This document shows, one piece after another, positions 52,672 to 64,000 of a DNA stretch of 64,000 bases. The translations under genes and the position numbers were made by a program. The stretch's first letter is position 1, and every line of letters begins with the position of its first letter. This stretch comes from Rhodanobacter_A agri (GTDB lineage Bacteria > Pseudomonadota > Gammaproteobacteria > Xanthomonadales > Rhodanobacteraceae): assembly GCF_044904705.1 (NCBI RefSeq), contig NZ_JADIKL010000004.1, positions 496,001 through 560,000 of the forward strand. The letters are read 5' to 3'. The notes below the pieces were generated by a model that saw only the letters and a program-made list of their open reading frames with translations, did no database searches and was not told where the DNA came from.

Positions 52672-53958
52672 TCACTCGCCCCAGGTGACGAACATCACCG
52701 CCGCCGCGGCCGCCATCACCGCGGTGGCGAGCCAGCCGAACAGTTTCAGTGTCCAGTGCATGGTGAACGTGCCCATCACCTTGCGCCGCGAGCCCATCAG
52801 CATCATCACGACCATCAGCGGCGCCGCCACCACGCCGTTGATCACCGCACTCCAGTAAAGCGCCTTCACTGGATCGATCGACGTGAGATTGAGCGCCATG
52901 CCGGCGAGGCTGGCCACCACCAGTACGGCGTAGAAGAATTTCGCTTGGTGCAACTTGTGCTCCAGCCCGGAGCGCTGGCCGAACGCGCCGGCGGCTGCGT
53001 AGGCGGTGGCGCCGGCCAGCACCGGCACCGCTAGCAGACCGGTGCCGATGATGCCCGCCGCGAACAGCGCGAACGCCAGCTTGCCCGCCAACGGCCGCAG
53101 CGCCTCGGCCGCCTCGGCGGAGGAAGTGATGTCGGTCTTGCCATGCGCGTGCAGCACCACCGCGGCGGTGAGGATGATAAAGAACGCGATCAGGTTCGAG
53201 AACAGCATGCCCACCGTGGTGTCCACGCCGATCCGGCGCAGTGCGCCGGTGCCCTGCCACGGCGTGTGCTTCAACGGCCTGCGGCCGCTGCCGGGGCCCA
53301 TCTCCTCGACCTCCTGCGCGGCCTGCCAGCAGAACAAGTAGGGACTGATCGTGGTGCCGAGCAGGGCCACCACGCCGACCGCGTACGCGGCGTTCCAGCT
53401 GATCGGCGGCATCACGATGCTCTTGAACACCGCCGCCCACGGCACGTGGATCACCATCACGGTGCCCACGTAGGCGAACAGGCTCAGCGTGAGCACTTTC
53501 AGGATCGGCGAGTAGCGCGAGAACGGCATGAACAGCTGCAGCCCCAGCGACAGCAGCGCGAAGCCCAGCGTGTAGAGCAGGGGCGGGCCGCCGATCAACA
53601 GCTTCAGCGCCGCGCCCATCGCGCCGATGTCCGCCGCCAGGTTGATCACGTTCGCCACCACGATCGAGACCACCAGCGCATAACCCAGCGGGCGGGGGTA
53701 GTACTTGCGGATGCCGTCCATCAGGCCCTGGCCAGTGACCCGGCCGATGCCCGCGCTCACGCCCTGGATCGCGATCATCAGCGGCATGGTCAGCAAAATG
53801 CACCACAGCGTGCCGTAGCCGAACGCCGCGCCCACCTGCGAATAGGTGGCGATGCCGCTGGGGTCGTCGTCGGCGGCACCGGTGATCAGTCCCGCGCTGA
53901 AGCGGCGCCACAGCGGCACGGCCGACTTGCCTTCCCCTGCGGGTGACTGTTCGACCAT
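52672..53958 (-). CDS. Nramp-family divalent metal transporter
   Basis: 428 aa, about 11 helices. The metal-binding DPSG motif is in ADDDPSGIATYSQVGAA (about 30-45), and AAQEVEEMG near residue 220 resembles the conserved loop after the unwound helix 6. It likely imports Mn2+ or Fe2+ with protons. An open frame extends 195 bases upstream, but ATG 53958 begins the family-like part. Confidence 0.85.
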   Translation of the reverse strand: MVEQSPAGEGKSAVPLWRRFSAGLITGAADDDPSGIATYSQVGAAFGYGTLWCILLTMPLMIAIQGVSAGIGRVTGQGLMDGIRKYYPRPLGYALVVSIVVANVINLAADIGAMGAALKLLIGGPPLLYTLGFALLSLGLQLFMPFSRYSPILKVLTLSLFAYVGTVMVIHVPWAAVFKSIVMPPISWNAAYAVGVVALLGTTISPYLFCWQAAQEVEEMGPGSGRRPLKHTPWQGTGALRRIGVDTTVGMLFSNLIAFFIILTAAVVLHAHGKTDITSSAEAAEALRPLAGKLAFALFAAGIIGTGLLAVPVLAGATAYAAAGAFGQRSGLEHKLHQAKFFYAVLVVASLAGMALNLTSIDPVKALYWSAVINGVVAAPLMVVMMLMGSRRKVMGTFTMHWTLKLFGWLATAVMAAAAAVMFVTWGE

Positions 53959-54538
53959 GGCCTTTGCTTTCGATAGGAGCCTGTTCAATAGCTCCCCGCA
54001 GCCCGTTTGGGGATCATGGCAGGCTCCGGGTGCCTCCGCTCTTACGCCAGCGCTCGGTGTTGGTCTTCGGCGGATTTGCCGAAAGCCCGGCCTGCCATCA
54101 TGCCTTCGCCGCCGGGGGCGTCTGATGCCGCCATGTTCCGCCTTCGTCGACAAAGCTGCCCGCCGCCTGGGAAAGGCTCCATGAGGCGAGCGCTTCGACG
54201 GTCAGGCTTATGGTTTTCTCGCAAGGCCGGGATGGATCGTTCGTGGCTGCGCGGGATTGCAAGTCGGATCCGGAGATGACGGCGCAAACACCACCATCGT
54301 ACAAAATCATGGATTTCAAGAAGGCACTCCTCTGGTGGAGCATGGCGCTGCTGTGGCCGACGTCAGGTGTGTGCGCAAGCCTATTCATGAGGTTCGATTT
54401 TTCTCACGGACCAACACTGAATGACCGGCATGATCTAGGTATCCAATGTCATTGCAGAAAAGGCCGACGGTACGTCAAGGCGGCCCCACGCATGCACGGG
54501 GCCGCCTTTTCATGTGATCGCTTGCCACCTATGGGGGA
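53959..54538. other. Intergenic region with orphan terminator
   Basis: 580 bases with no supported gene. A factor-independent terminator (54479-54510) faces the plus direction although no plus-strand gene precedes it, which hints at a small transcript starting in this region. Frames present here are not coding-like. Confidence 0.5.
54479..54510 (+). terminator. Orphan terminator
   Basis: Perfect 9-base stem GGCGGCCCC (54479-54487) and GGGGCCGCC (54498-54506), 10-base loop, then TTTTC. It is oriented for plus-strand transcripts; the minus-side gene stops at 54539 and has no T-run beyond the stem. Confidence 0.65.
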
Positions 54539-54865
54539 TCAATGACTCAGCAGAATGCTGCTGATCACGCCGGTGGTCACGGCAACGAGCAGGAAATCGC
54601 CATTGTCGCTGCGTACCCAGTGGTACCCTTGCGGCGGCTCACGCAGGTGCTCGGAACGCCAGTCCGACACGACATAGCGGTTGTTGCGGTAGTCATTGGG
54701 CATGACGCCGCCTTTCTTGTACCAACCTTCATGCGCGCCCCGGTCATGCATGACCGAACTGCTCTGGTGGTGGCCGTTGTTGTCGTGGCCGTCGGATTGG
54801 GATGCCATTGCCACACTGGTCATCAACAGGGCCGCGCAAACGGCCATGGCCAATTTCATTTTCAT
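54539..54865 (-). CDS. RcnB-family periplasmic protein
   Basis: 108 aa with a signal peptide (KLAMAVCAALLMTSVAMAS) and a C-terminal RcnB domain: GYHWVRSDNGDFLLVAVTTGVI. RcnB affects Ni/Co homeostasis in E. coli; the many His (GHDNNGHH) fit metal binding. AAGGAG lies 6 bases before ATG 54865. Confidence 0.85.
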   Translation of the reverse strand: MKMKLAMAVCAALLMTSVAMASQSDGHDNNGHHQSSSVMHDRGAHEGWYKKGGVMPNDYRNNRYVVSDWRSEHLREPPQGYHWVRSDNGDFLLVAVTTGVISSILLSH

Positions 54866-55367
54866 GACGTACTCCTTCGTGAATGCCATGTTTGCGGGGA
54901 TGCCGCAAACGGTGACAGTGGCATATGTCTGCGTACGTGCTGTCCAGAGGCAGATCGTTTCGAAGGCACGGCTACTGCAAGGCGGTTATTGCATTGCATC
55001 GACCTGATGCACGCGGGCAGGATGTCGTCACGGCATCGACTTGCCGCCGTTGTTTTCAGCCCGATCGCCGCGGTTGGTTTGGACGGGTCGAATATCGGGG
55101 CGCGGCCATTTACGCAGAAAATCCGCGGATGATCCGTTCGGTCGCGCACAGACGACCGGAGTGTGCGCGGTGAAGTTTGGGGCGCCGGGTTCGGAACCGC
55201 CTTGCACGGGAATGCGCGGTGGCGGGCTTGGCCTGTGGCTGTGTCTGCGCGTCCGCCTCGCAACGTCGGGTGCTGACACCACGGATACATCTTCATCGGG
55301 CGCCCTCAAGGAAGCGCGACACGCTGCCCGCAATGCCGCGACAAATCCCGCCACCAGGAAGCAAGCC
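54866..55367. other. Intergenic region, no gene
   Basis: About 500 bases between divergent RcnB-like and transketolase genes. The long plus-strand frame leading into tkt has no ribosome site and no family similarity before 55368. No repeat noticed. Confidence 0.5.
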
Positions 55368-57413
55368 ATGTCCGCCGAACTCGACCAGCAATGCGTCAAC
55401 ACCATCCGCTTCCTGGCGGTGGACATGGTGCAGAAGGCCGACAGCGGTCATCCCGGCCTGCCGCTGGGCGCGGCGCCGATGGCCTATGCGCTGTGGACGC
55501 GCTGGCTGAAATGCAACCCGCACAACCCGGGCTGGGTCGACCGCGACCGCTTCGTACTTTCGGCCGGCCACGGCTCGGCGCTGCTGTACAGCCTGCTGCA
55601 CCTGACCGGCTACGCGCTTTCGCTGGACGACATCAAGCAGTTCCGCCAATGGGGCAGCAAGGCGCCCGGGCATCCCGAGCGCGGCCACACGCCGGGCGTG
55701 GAAACCACCACCGGGCCACTGGGGCAGGGCATGGCCAACGCGGTCGGCATGGCGATGGGCGAGGCGCAACTGGCGGCGCGCTACAACCGGCCCGGCCATG
55801 CGGTGATCGACCACCACACCTACGCTCTCGTCAGCGACGGCGACCTGATGGAAGGCGTGGCCTCCGAAGCCGCCTCGCTGGCCGGGCACCTGCAACTGGG
55901 CAAGCTCACCTGCCTGTACGACGACAACTACGTGACCCTGTCCGCCGGCACCGACATCACCTTCTCCGAGGACCGCGCCGGGCGCTTCGAAGCCTATGGC
56001 TGGCACACGGTAATGGTGAGGGACGGCAACGACCTCGCCGCGATCGACGCCGCCCTGAAGGCCGCTCGCGCGGAAACAGCACGGCCTTCGCTGGTCCTGG
56101 TGCGCACGCATCTCGGTTACGGCTCGCCCGAGCAGGACAGCTTCAAGGCACATGGCTCGCCGCTTGGCGTGGACGACGTGCGCGCGACCAAGCAGAAGCT
56201 TGGCTGGCCCCCCGAGCCGGCTTTCCTGATTCCCGATGCGGCACTCGCCCATTTCCGCGAGGCGTTGCAGCGCGGTGCGCAGGACGAAGCGGCCTGGGAC
56301 GAGCGCATGGCCGCCTATGCCAAGGCCTTCCCCGAACTGGCGCGCGAGCTGCAGGGCCGCCTGCGCGGTGAGTTGCCGCCGGGCTGGGACATTGACATGC
56401 CGGTGTTTCCCGCTGACGCCAAGGGGTTGGCCACGCGCGATGCCTCGGGCAAGGTGATGAATGCCATCGCACCGTCGCTGCCCGCGCTGTGCGGTGGCTC
56501 AGCCGATCTCGATCCATCCACCAAGACCGCGTTGAAGGGGCAGGGCGATTTCAACCCACCGCCATCGCAAGGCGAAGATCAGCAAGGCTCCAGCGGCGGT
56601 GGCTGGAGCCGTGCCGGGCGCAATCTGCATTTCGGCGTACGCGAGCACGCGATGGGCGCCATCGCCAACGGCCTGGCCGCACACGGCGGCTTCATCCCGT
56701 TCACCGCGACCTTCCTGATCTTCTCCGACTACATGCGCCCGCCGATGCGCCTGGCCGCATTGATGGGCCTGCACGTCGTCAATGTGTTCACCCACGACAG
56801 CATCGCGCTGGGCGAGGACGGCCCCACGCACCAGCCGGTGGAACAGCTGGCGAACCTGCGCGCGATTCCCAAGCTCATCGTGATCCGGCCCTGCGACGCC
56901 AATGAAACCGCCGTGGCCTGGAAGGTGGCGGTGGAAACGCGCGATCACCCGGTGGTGCTGGTGCTGACGCGGCAGGCGCTGCCCACGCTCGACCGCACAC
57001 GCTGCGCGGCGGCGGACGGCCTGCGCCACGGTGCCTACGTGCTAAGCGATGCGCCCGACGGCAAGCCGAACCTGATCCTGATCGCCAGCGGTTCCGAGGT
57101 GAGCCTGATCGTGGCCGCGTCAGAACGCCTGCAGGCGCAGGGCATCGCCGTGCGCTGCGTGTCGATGCCGAGCTGGGAGCTGTTCGAGGCGCTGCCGCAG
57201 GCCGCGCGCGACGCGGTGCTGCCGCCATCCGTCGGCGCGCGGCTGGCAGTGGAGCTGGGTGTGCGGCAAGGCTGGGAACGCTACATCGGCGCGCACGGCG
57301 ACATGCTCGGCGTGGAACGCTTCGGCGCCTCCGCACCGGCCGACGTTCTGCTGCGCGAATACGGGTTCACCGTCGACAACGTCTGTGCCCGAGCGAAGGT
57401 GTTGCTCGGCTGA
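55368..57413 (+). CDS. tkt: Transketolase
   Basis: 681 aa thiamine-diphosphate enzyme of the pentose phosphate and Calvin-type pathways. Motifs: GHPGLPLGAAPMAYALW, FVLSAGHGSALLYSLLH, the TPP pocket SDGDLMEGVASEAASLAGHL, then FGVREHAMGAIANGLA and FTHDSIALGEDGPTHQPVEQL. A roughly 15-residue insert (PPPSQGEDQQGSSGGG) precedes FGVREH and is unusual. AGGAAG precedes ATG 55368; family similarity begins there. A second tkt copy elsewhere is likely in this group but not visible. Confidence 0.93.
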   Translation: MSAELDQQCVNTIRFLAVDMVQKADSGHPGLPLGAAPMAYALWTRWLKCNPHNPGWVDRDRFVLSAGHGSALLYSLLHLTGYALSLDDIKQFRQWGSKAPGHPERGHTPGVETTTGPLGQGMANAVGMAMGEAQLAARYNRPGHAVIDHHTYALVSDGDLMEGVASEAASLAGHLQLGKLTCLYDDNYVTLSAGTDITFSEDRAGRFEAYGWHTVMVRDGNDLAAIDAALKAARAETARPSLVLVRTHLGYGSPEQDSFKAHGSPLGVDDVRATKQKLGWPPEPAFLIPDAALAHFREALQRGAQDEAAWDERMAAYAKAFPELARELQGRLRGELPPGWDIDMPVFPADAKGLATRDASGKVMNAIAPSLPALCGGSADLDPSTKTALKGQGDFNPPPSQGEDQQGSSGGGWSRAGRNLHFGVREHAMGAIANGLAAHGGFIPFTATFLIFSDYMRPPMRLAALMGLHVVNVFTHDSIALGEDGPTHQPVEQLANLRAIPKLIVIRPCDANETAVAWKVAVETRDHPVVLVLTRQALPTLDRTRCAAADGLRHGAYVLSDAPDGKPNLILIASGSEVSLIVAASERLQAQGIAVRCVSMPSWELFEALPQAARDAVLPPSVGARLAVELGVRQGWERYIGAHGDMLGVERFGASAPADVLLREYGFTVDNVCARAKVLLG

Positions 57414-57480
57414 AGGCGTCAATCATCCGGATTCTCGAGCATGTCTTCCCCTTTCAAACCACACCAGCAGGAGCAACAGC

Positions 57481-57699
57481 ATGGCCACAAGCAAGAAAGC
57501 TGCGTTCGAAACGATTCCAGTCGGAACCAAGGTCACGTGGCACTACCGCAGCGCCATAGGCCACGGTACCGTCAAGGGTGTTCACGAAATGGGGACCAAC
57601 ACCGACAATACGATGTATTCGGTGGCACAGCACGACCATCATCCCGGTGAGCCGGCCATCGTCCACCACTCCGGGAAAGCACTGACCGTAGCCAAGTAG
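57481..57699 (+). CDS. DUF2945/hypervirulence-associated TUDOR-like protein
   Basis: 72 aa. The motif GTKVTWHYRSAIGHGTVKGVH matches the TUDOR-like DUF2945 family, beginning at an ATG with GGAG upstream. Function unknown in bacteria. It may share the transketolase transcript (67 bases between). Confidence 0.85.
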   Translation: MATSKKAAFETIPVGTKVTWHYRSAIGHGTVKGVHEMGTNTDNTMYSVAQHDHHPGEPAIVHHSGKALTVAK

Positions 57700-57820
57700 A
57701 GTGCTGACATTGACGCAGGGCTCTCAGAAGTTGAAAGCGCCCTTGCAGCGGCGTTCTCAAGATTGATGCCATTGCGTCCAGGTTGAAGGCACATCGTCAT
57801 CCAGAGACTGGAGATGCAGT

Positions 57821-58521
57821 ATGCACAAACCCGTTTGCGCCGTGGTCGGCGTTGGCCCCGGAAACGGCGCCGCAATCGCCAGTCGCTTTGCCGCTAGGTC
57901 TACGCCGTTGCGTTATTGGCGCGCACCACGAGGTTTACCGAGAGCCTGGCGCGAAACCTCGACGGCGCGAGAACCTGTGCCTGTGACCTGACAAGCGAAG
58001 CGGCGGTTGCCGCGACGTTCGATGGCATCCGCGCGGAGCTCGGCGAAGTGGAAGCACTGGTGTACAACGCCGAGTCGAGTGTCTGGGGCGACGTTGAGAC
58101 CATCACCGCTGCCGATTTCGAATCCACATGGCGAGACAACGCGCTTGGTACGTTATCGGTCGCCAAGCAAGTCGTTCCGGCAATGAAGGGCAACGCCAAG
58201 GGCAGCATCATCCTGATTGGCGCCACCGCATCGCGTCGAGGCGTCGCCCGCACTGCCGCTTTCGCACCGGCCAAGGCGGCCCAGCGCTGCCTCGCCGAAT
58301 CCATGGCGCGCAGTCTGTGGCAGGCCGGGATCCATGTGGCCATGGTGATCATCGACGGCATGGTCGATCTCGAACGGACACGCCGCGCGATGGCGGACAA
58401 ACCCGACAGCTTCTACGTCAAGCCTGCCGACGTCGCCGCCACGGTGTACTGGCTGAGCCAGCAACCCTCATCAGCTTGGGCGTTCGAGATCGAGGCGCGC
58501 CCGTTTGGCGAGGACTGGTAG
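57821..58521 (+). pseudogene. SDR-family oxidoreductase, frameshifted
   Basis: From ATG 57821 the frame reads MHKPVCAVVGVGPGNGAAIASRFAA (a Rossmann start) and runs out of register near 57896-57902. In the next frame VYAVALLARTTRFTESLARNL continues and gives a normal SDR to 58521. A single missing base would restore the gene. The remaining ORF has a possible TTG start at 57916, but that product would lack the nucleotide-binding start. The catalytic Ser region and the segment around PAKAAQRCLAESMA lack a clear Tyr-x-x-x-Lys pair, so the protein may not be an active enzyme even if whole. Confidence 0.7.
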
Positions 58522-58544
58522 CGAGGCCAAATCAGCCATTGCCG

Positions 58545-58847
58545 TCAGTTTTCGTCGGCAAGTCCGGAATCAAGGTGCTCGGCGTGCTCGATCTGGTCCA
58601 GCCACAGGTTCCAGGCGCCATACGGCGCATCCGGACACTCCAGGGTGATCTCGGCGTTGATTCCTTCTACTCCTTGCGGATCGCGAAACACTTGTGCGCT
58701 GGCCCGCACCTTGACGATGCCGGTGTACGTGCGTCCATCACGCAGCGACACCACAACACGACCGTGCGCGGGGAGCTGCGCGATCAACGTTTCCAGCCGC
58801 TGAACGTCGGTGTGAGTGGTGCATATCCGCGGTGCTTGCCTGCTCAT
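58545..58847 (-). CDS. DUF3247-family protein
   Basis: 100 aa, recognised by VQRLETLIAQLPAHGRVVVSLRDGRTYTGIV, a DUF3247 signature of Xanthomonadales proteins with an SH3-like fold. Function unknown. Follows the SDR pseudogene on the opposite strand. Confidence 0.8.
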   Translation of the reverse strand: MSRQAPRICTTHTDVQRLETLIAQLPAHGRVVVSLRDGRTYTGIVKVRASAQVFRDPQGVEGINAEITLECPDAPYGAWNLWLDQIEHAEHLDSGLADEN

Positions 58848-58931
58848 GATTCGACTCTTCGTCTGAAAGGTTCATCGCATCAAGATGAGTGTGCTCGCTT
58901 CCCGTATCAAAAGGCGGGATGCGATTTTTCC

Positions 58932-59642
58932 TCAGTAACCGGAAAATTCCTCGGTGCGGATATTGTCCTCGTTGATCTCAAGGCCGACCAGCAAAGCACG
59001 CATGGCCTTGACCATGCCGTCCGGACTGGACAAGTAGAAAATGGGTTTGTGCAGGTCCGGCACATGCCTCTTCACCATCGCGGCATCGACGCGTCCGTGC
59101 TCATCCTTCCAGCCGTCGAGAGCCGACTCGAAGGTCATGACATAGGTGAAGTTCGAGTTGTCCCTGGCCAGTTGCTCGAAGACCCCTTTCAGCGGCAAGT
59201 CGGCCGGAGTCCTGCTGACGTGCAGCAAGGTGATCTCGTGCGCGGTTTTGTCGTGGGTGGCCTGGGCGATCATGCTGCGCACCGGGGTGACGCCGATGCC
59301 ACCGGTGATGAAAACCGCCCGGGTGGATTGGGTCTTGTGCAACGAGAAATCACCGTAAGGCGCGTCGAGTTTGATCTCGCTGCCGATCGGCAAATCCTTC
59401 TGCACGCGCTTGAAGGCGGTGTCGCGCTTCCGCGTCGCCGCAACCAGGTCCTCCTCGAAAGGCGCCTGCACAAGTGAAAGCCCGCGGGTGTTGCCTTCGG
59501 TGTCGGTCTCCGGCGGGTCGATCAGCGTGTAATCGGCAAATTGCCCGGCGCGAAACTCAAAGCCTCTTGGCTTGGAAAAATGAAAAGCCATGGTGCCGCT
59601 GGCAATCGTTTCTTTCCGAATCAATTTGACGTTGATCTGCAT
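58932..59642 (-). CDS. FAD-dependent NAD(P)H reductase (ferredoxin-reductase-like)
   Basis: 236 aa. FAD domain (about 1-100; FRAGQFADYTL) and NAD domain (about 105-230; GGIGVTPVRSMI, and C-terminal EEFSGY). There is no 2Fe-2S domain, so it is a stand-alone flavoprotein like ferredoxin/flavodoxin reductases. Its start at 59642 has GGAGAATGACGAC before ATG. It follows acnA on the same strand 79 bases away and might share its transcript. Confidence 0.85.
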   Translation of the reverse strand: MQINVKLIRKETIASGTMAFHFSKPRGFEFRAGQFADYTLIDPPETDTEGNTRGLSLVQAPFEEDLVAATRKRDTAFKRVQKDLPIGSEIKLDAPYGDFSLHKTQSTRAVFITGGIGVTPVRSMIAQATHDKTAHEITLLHVSRTPADLPLKGVFEQLARDNSNFTYVMTFESALDGWKDEHGRVDAAMVKRHVPDLHKPIFYLSSPDGMVKAMRALLVGLEINEDNIRTEEFSGY

Positions 59643-59721
59643 GTCGTCATTCTCCATTTTCCGATCATTGCGTAACCCTCTTTGTTGCCAGCGCAAAACG
59701 CAGCACGACGATACCGGGTGC

Positions 59722-62532
<2,811 letters not shown>

Positions 62533-62595
62533 GAGCCGGTCCGGTGAATCGTGAGTAGAGTGCCGTTCCGACTTCCAGCGCGTCCGCGATCGGGA

Positions 62596-63018
62596 TCAGC
62601 GCAGGGCAATCAGCAGCACGGCGAAGATGCCGGCCGTCATCAGCGCATAACTGATGCCGTGAATGGCCGCCGTTACGGCGAACCTGATGCGATCGGCATG
62701 CACGTAGTCCTCGGCGACGACCTGCAGACCCAGGCGCAGGTGCTGGAACATCGCCACCAGCAGCAGGATCATCAGCACCGCCGTCACTGGCCGCGCGAGC
62801 CAGGCGACGAGTTCGGCGTGACCAGCGCGGGCGTGGCTGACCAGCGCCGCCAGAAACCACATCAGCAGCGGAATCAGTGCAACCGCCGTGGCCCGTTGCA
62901 GCCACCAGTGCGAGGCGCCAGCCTTGGCCGAGCCCAGTCCGATGGATCGATGCAGCGCCGTGGCGCGACCGCCCGGTTGATTGCGCTGCAGTGGATCACC
63001 GCGTTTCCATTCCGACAT
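62596..63018 (-). CDS. sdhD: Succinate dehydrogenase membrane anchor SdhD
   Basis: 140 aa with three helices (about 42-62, 72-98 and 113-138), starting with the cytosolic segment GSAKAGASHWWLQRATAV. The motif HLRLGLQVVAEDYVH holds the haem/quinone-side His-Asp/Tyr residues of the family. It starts 3 bases after sdhC. Confidence 0.92.
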   Translation of the reverse strand: MSEWKRGDPLQRNQPGGRATALHRSIGLGSAKAGASHWWLQRATAVALIPLLMWFLAALVSHARAGHAELVAWLARPVTAVLMILLLVAMFQHLRLGLQVVAEDYVHADRIRFAVTAAIHGISYALMTAGIFAVLLIALR

Positions 63019-63021
63019 GCG

Positions 63022-63411
63022 CTAAGCCCTCATGTTCAGGGTAATCGCCCAGGTGAGCCCGGTCAGCAGCACACTGACCGCCACTACACACCAGCCGCTC
63101 AGATAGATGCTGCGCAACTCGAATCCATAATCCAGGTCCCAGGCGACGTGGCGGATGCCGTTACACAGGTGGTAGTACAGCGCGAGCGTCCAGCTGAACA
63201 GCAGCACAGACTCGATCCAGGAGCCAAGAAAGCTTTCCAGCACTGCGTACGCGCGGCCACCTGCGACCACGATGATCAGCCAGGCCACGAGCGCAATGGC
63301 ACCCAACGCTAGCCAGACGCCGCTGGCGCGGTGGGTGATCGAAAGGACCGAGGTCAGTTGCGGCCGGTAGATCTGCACATCCGGCGAGCGCGGGCGGGGA
63401 CGCTCAGGCAT
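63022..63411 (-). CDS. sdhC: Succinate dehydrogenase cytochrome b556 subunit SdhC
   Basis: 129 aa with three helices. ITHRASGVWLAL and YYHLCNGIRHVAWDLDYG are the family motifs; the second contains the axial haem His. Located between sdhB (6 bases) and sdhD (3 bases), so all are co-transcribed. Confidence 0.94.
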   Translation of the reverse strand: MPERPRPRSPDVQIYRPQLTSVLSITHRASGVWLALGAIALVAWLIIVVAGGRAYAVLESFLGSWIESVLLFSWTLALYYHLCNGIRHVAWDLDYGFELRSIYLSGWCVVAVSVLLTGLTWAITLNMRA

Positions 63412-63417
63412 GGCCGG

Positions 63418-64000
63418 TCACCCGCGACGCTGCTGCATCATCAGCTTGATCTCGGCAATTTTCTTGCCGGGATTCAGGCCTTTGGGGCAGGTGCGCGTGC
63501 AGTTGAGGATGGTGTGGCAGCGATACAGTTTGAACGGATCCTCGAGATCGTCCAGACGCTCTTCGGTTACGTCGTCGCGGCTGTCCACCAGCCAGCGATG
63601 CGCCTGCAACAACACGGCCGGGCCCAGAAAGCGATCGCCGTTCCACCAGTGACTGGGGCAGCCGGAAGTGCAGCAGAAGCAAAGGATGCACTCGTAATCG
63701 CCATCGAGCTTCTTGCGCTCCTCCGGCGATTGCAGACGCTCGTGCGTCGGCGGCGGCGTGCTGCTTCGCAACCAGGGCTTGATGGAAGTGTACTGGGCCA
63801 ATGCGTGGCTCTGATCACCGACCAGGTCCTTGACCACATCCATATTGTTGAGCGGATACACCGTCACCGGATCGCTGACTTCGTCCAGTGGGCGGATGCA
63901 GGCGAGCCAATTGGTGCCATCGATATTCATCGCGCAGGAACCGCAAATGCCTTCCCGGCAGGAGCGGCGGAACGTGAGCGTGGGGTCGACCTCGTTCTTG
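63418..64000 (-). CDS. sdhB: Succinate dehydrogenase iron-sulfur subunit SdhB, 5' end cut by window
   Basis: The frame is open to base 64000, so the N-terminus lies beyond. The visible 193 residues include part of the [2Fe-2S] site SCREGICGSCAMNIDG, the [4Fe-4S] ligands CILCFCCTSGCPS and the [3Fe-4S] ligands in YRCHTILNCTRTCPKGLNPGK. It passes electrons from the flavoprotein SdhA to quinone. SdhA is expected further upstream (right) but not seen. Confidence 0.95.
   Translation of the reverse strand, partial: KNEVDPTLTFRRSCREGICGSCAMNIDGTNWLACIRPLDEVSDPVTVYPLNNMDVVKDLVGDQSHALAQYTSIKPWLRSSTPPPTHERLQSPEERKKLDGDYECILCFCCTSGCPSHWWNGDRFLGPAVLLQAHRWLVDSRDDVTEERLDDLEDPFKLYRCHTILNCTRTCPKGLNPGKKIAEIKLMMQQRRG

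Overview
The window is a high-GC chromosomal segment from a gammaproteobacterium. Gene content points to the Xanthomonadales/Lysobacterales and most likely the Rhodanobacteraceae (Rhodanobacter, Dyella or Luteibacter type): a DUF3247 gene, GC-rich CCCTCTCCC palindromes between genes, a poxB-type pyruvate oxidase and an Ivy-type lysozyme inhibitor. The assignment is inference from gene content, not from a marker-gene comparison. No rRNA operon, CRISPR array or insertion sequence is visible.

Left part (1-37.5 kb) is mostly core genome. It starts with a GGDEF protein cut by the edge, then a methyltransferase, an Ivy lipoprotein, an FMN reductase, ppk1, a divergent AraC regulator/Fsr-type MFS pair, poxB, and a tight minus-strand run DUF4190-SDR-methyltransferase-pyrD-murB. 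An ALDH7-type aldehyde dehydrogenase and an SPFH plus Arc-like pair under a perfect operator-like palindrome follow. A tRNA-Arg(CCT) is followed by an AT-richer stretch holding one OLD-like ATPase/TOPRIM gene, probably acquired. Then come an M28 peptidase, a TIKI/Ere-like protein, a GH18 protein, a luciferase-like oxidoreductase, an FKBP lipoprotein, a GST, an NfeD-slipin operon, an OPT transporter, an mprF-virJ/acvB operon, an AhpD-like protein and a coupled rsmC-rsuA pair.

The most unusual region is 37.57-43.4 kb, a small integrated element. It opens with the 3' half of a tRNA-Ala(CGC) as an attachment-site relic, followed by a tyrosine integrase. Eight minus-strand genes form one compact operon in which six of seven junctions are 4-base ATGA/GTGA overlaps: a 113-aa unknown, a DEDDh exonuclease, a HAD phosphatase, a 121-aa unknown, a second HAD with an N-terminal extension, a second DEDDh exonuclease, a calcineurin-like phosphoesterase and a 77-aa unknown. 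A divergent HTH gene and a perfect 17-base palindrome sit at its promoter. Two exonuclease/HAD pairs plus a metallophosphoesterase, all intact at their metal ligands, suggest an undescribed nucleic-acid end-processing, repair or defence module.

Right part (43.6-59 kb) is looser, with long intergenic stretches and many small envelope or stress genes: a Crp-type regulator, CsbD, a C-terminal antiporter fragment, a desaturase, DUF3309, a YoaK/DUF1275 gene broken by an in-frame amber codon, a cytochrome-motif outer-membrane protein behind an FNR-box-like site, a phospholipase D/cardiolipin-synthase lipoprotein, an Nramp transporter, an RcnB-like protein, a transketolase, a TUDOR-like DUF2945 protein and a frameshifted SDR gene. 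The window closes (58.5-64 kb) with DUF3247, an NAD(P)H-flavin reductase and a TCA cluster transcribed sdhB-sdhC-sdhD-acnA, an uncommon order, with sdhB cut by the right edge.
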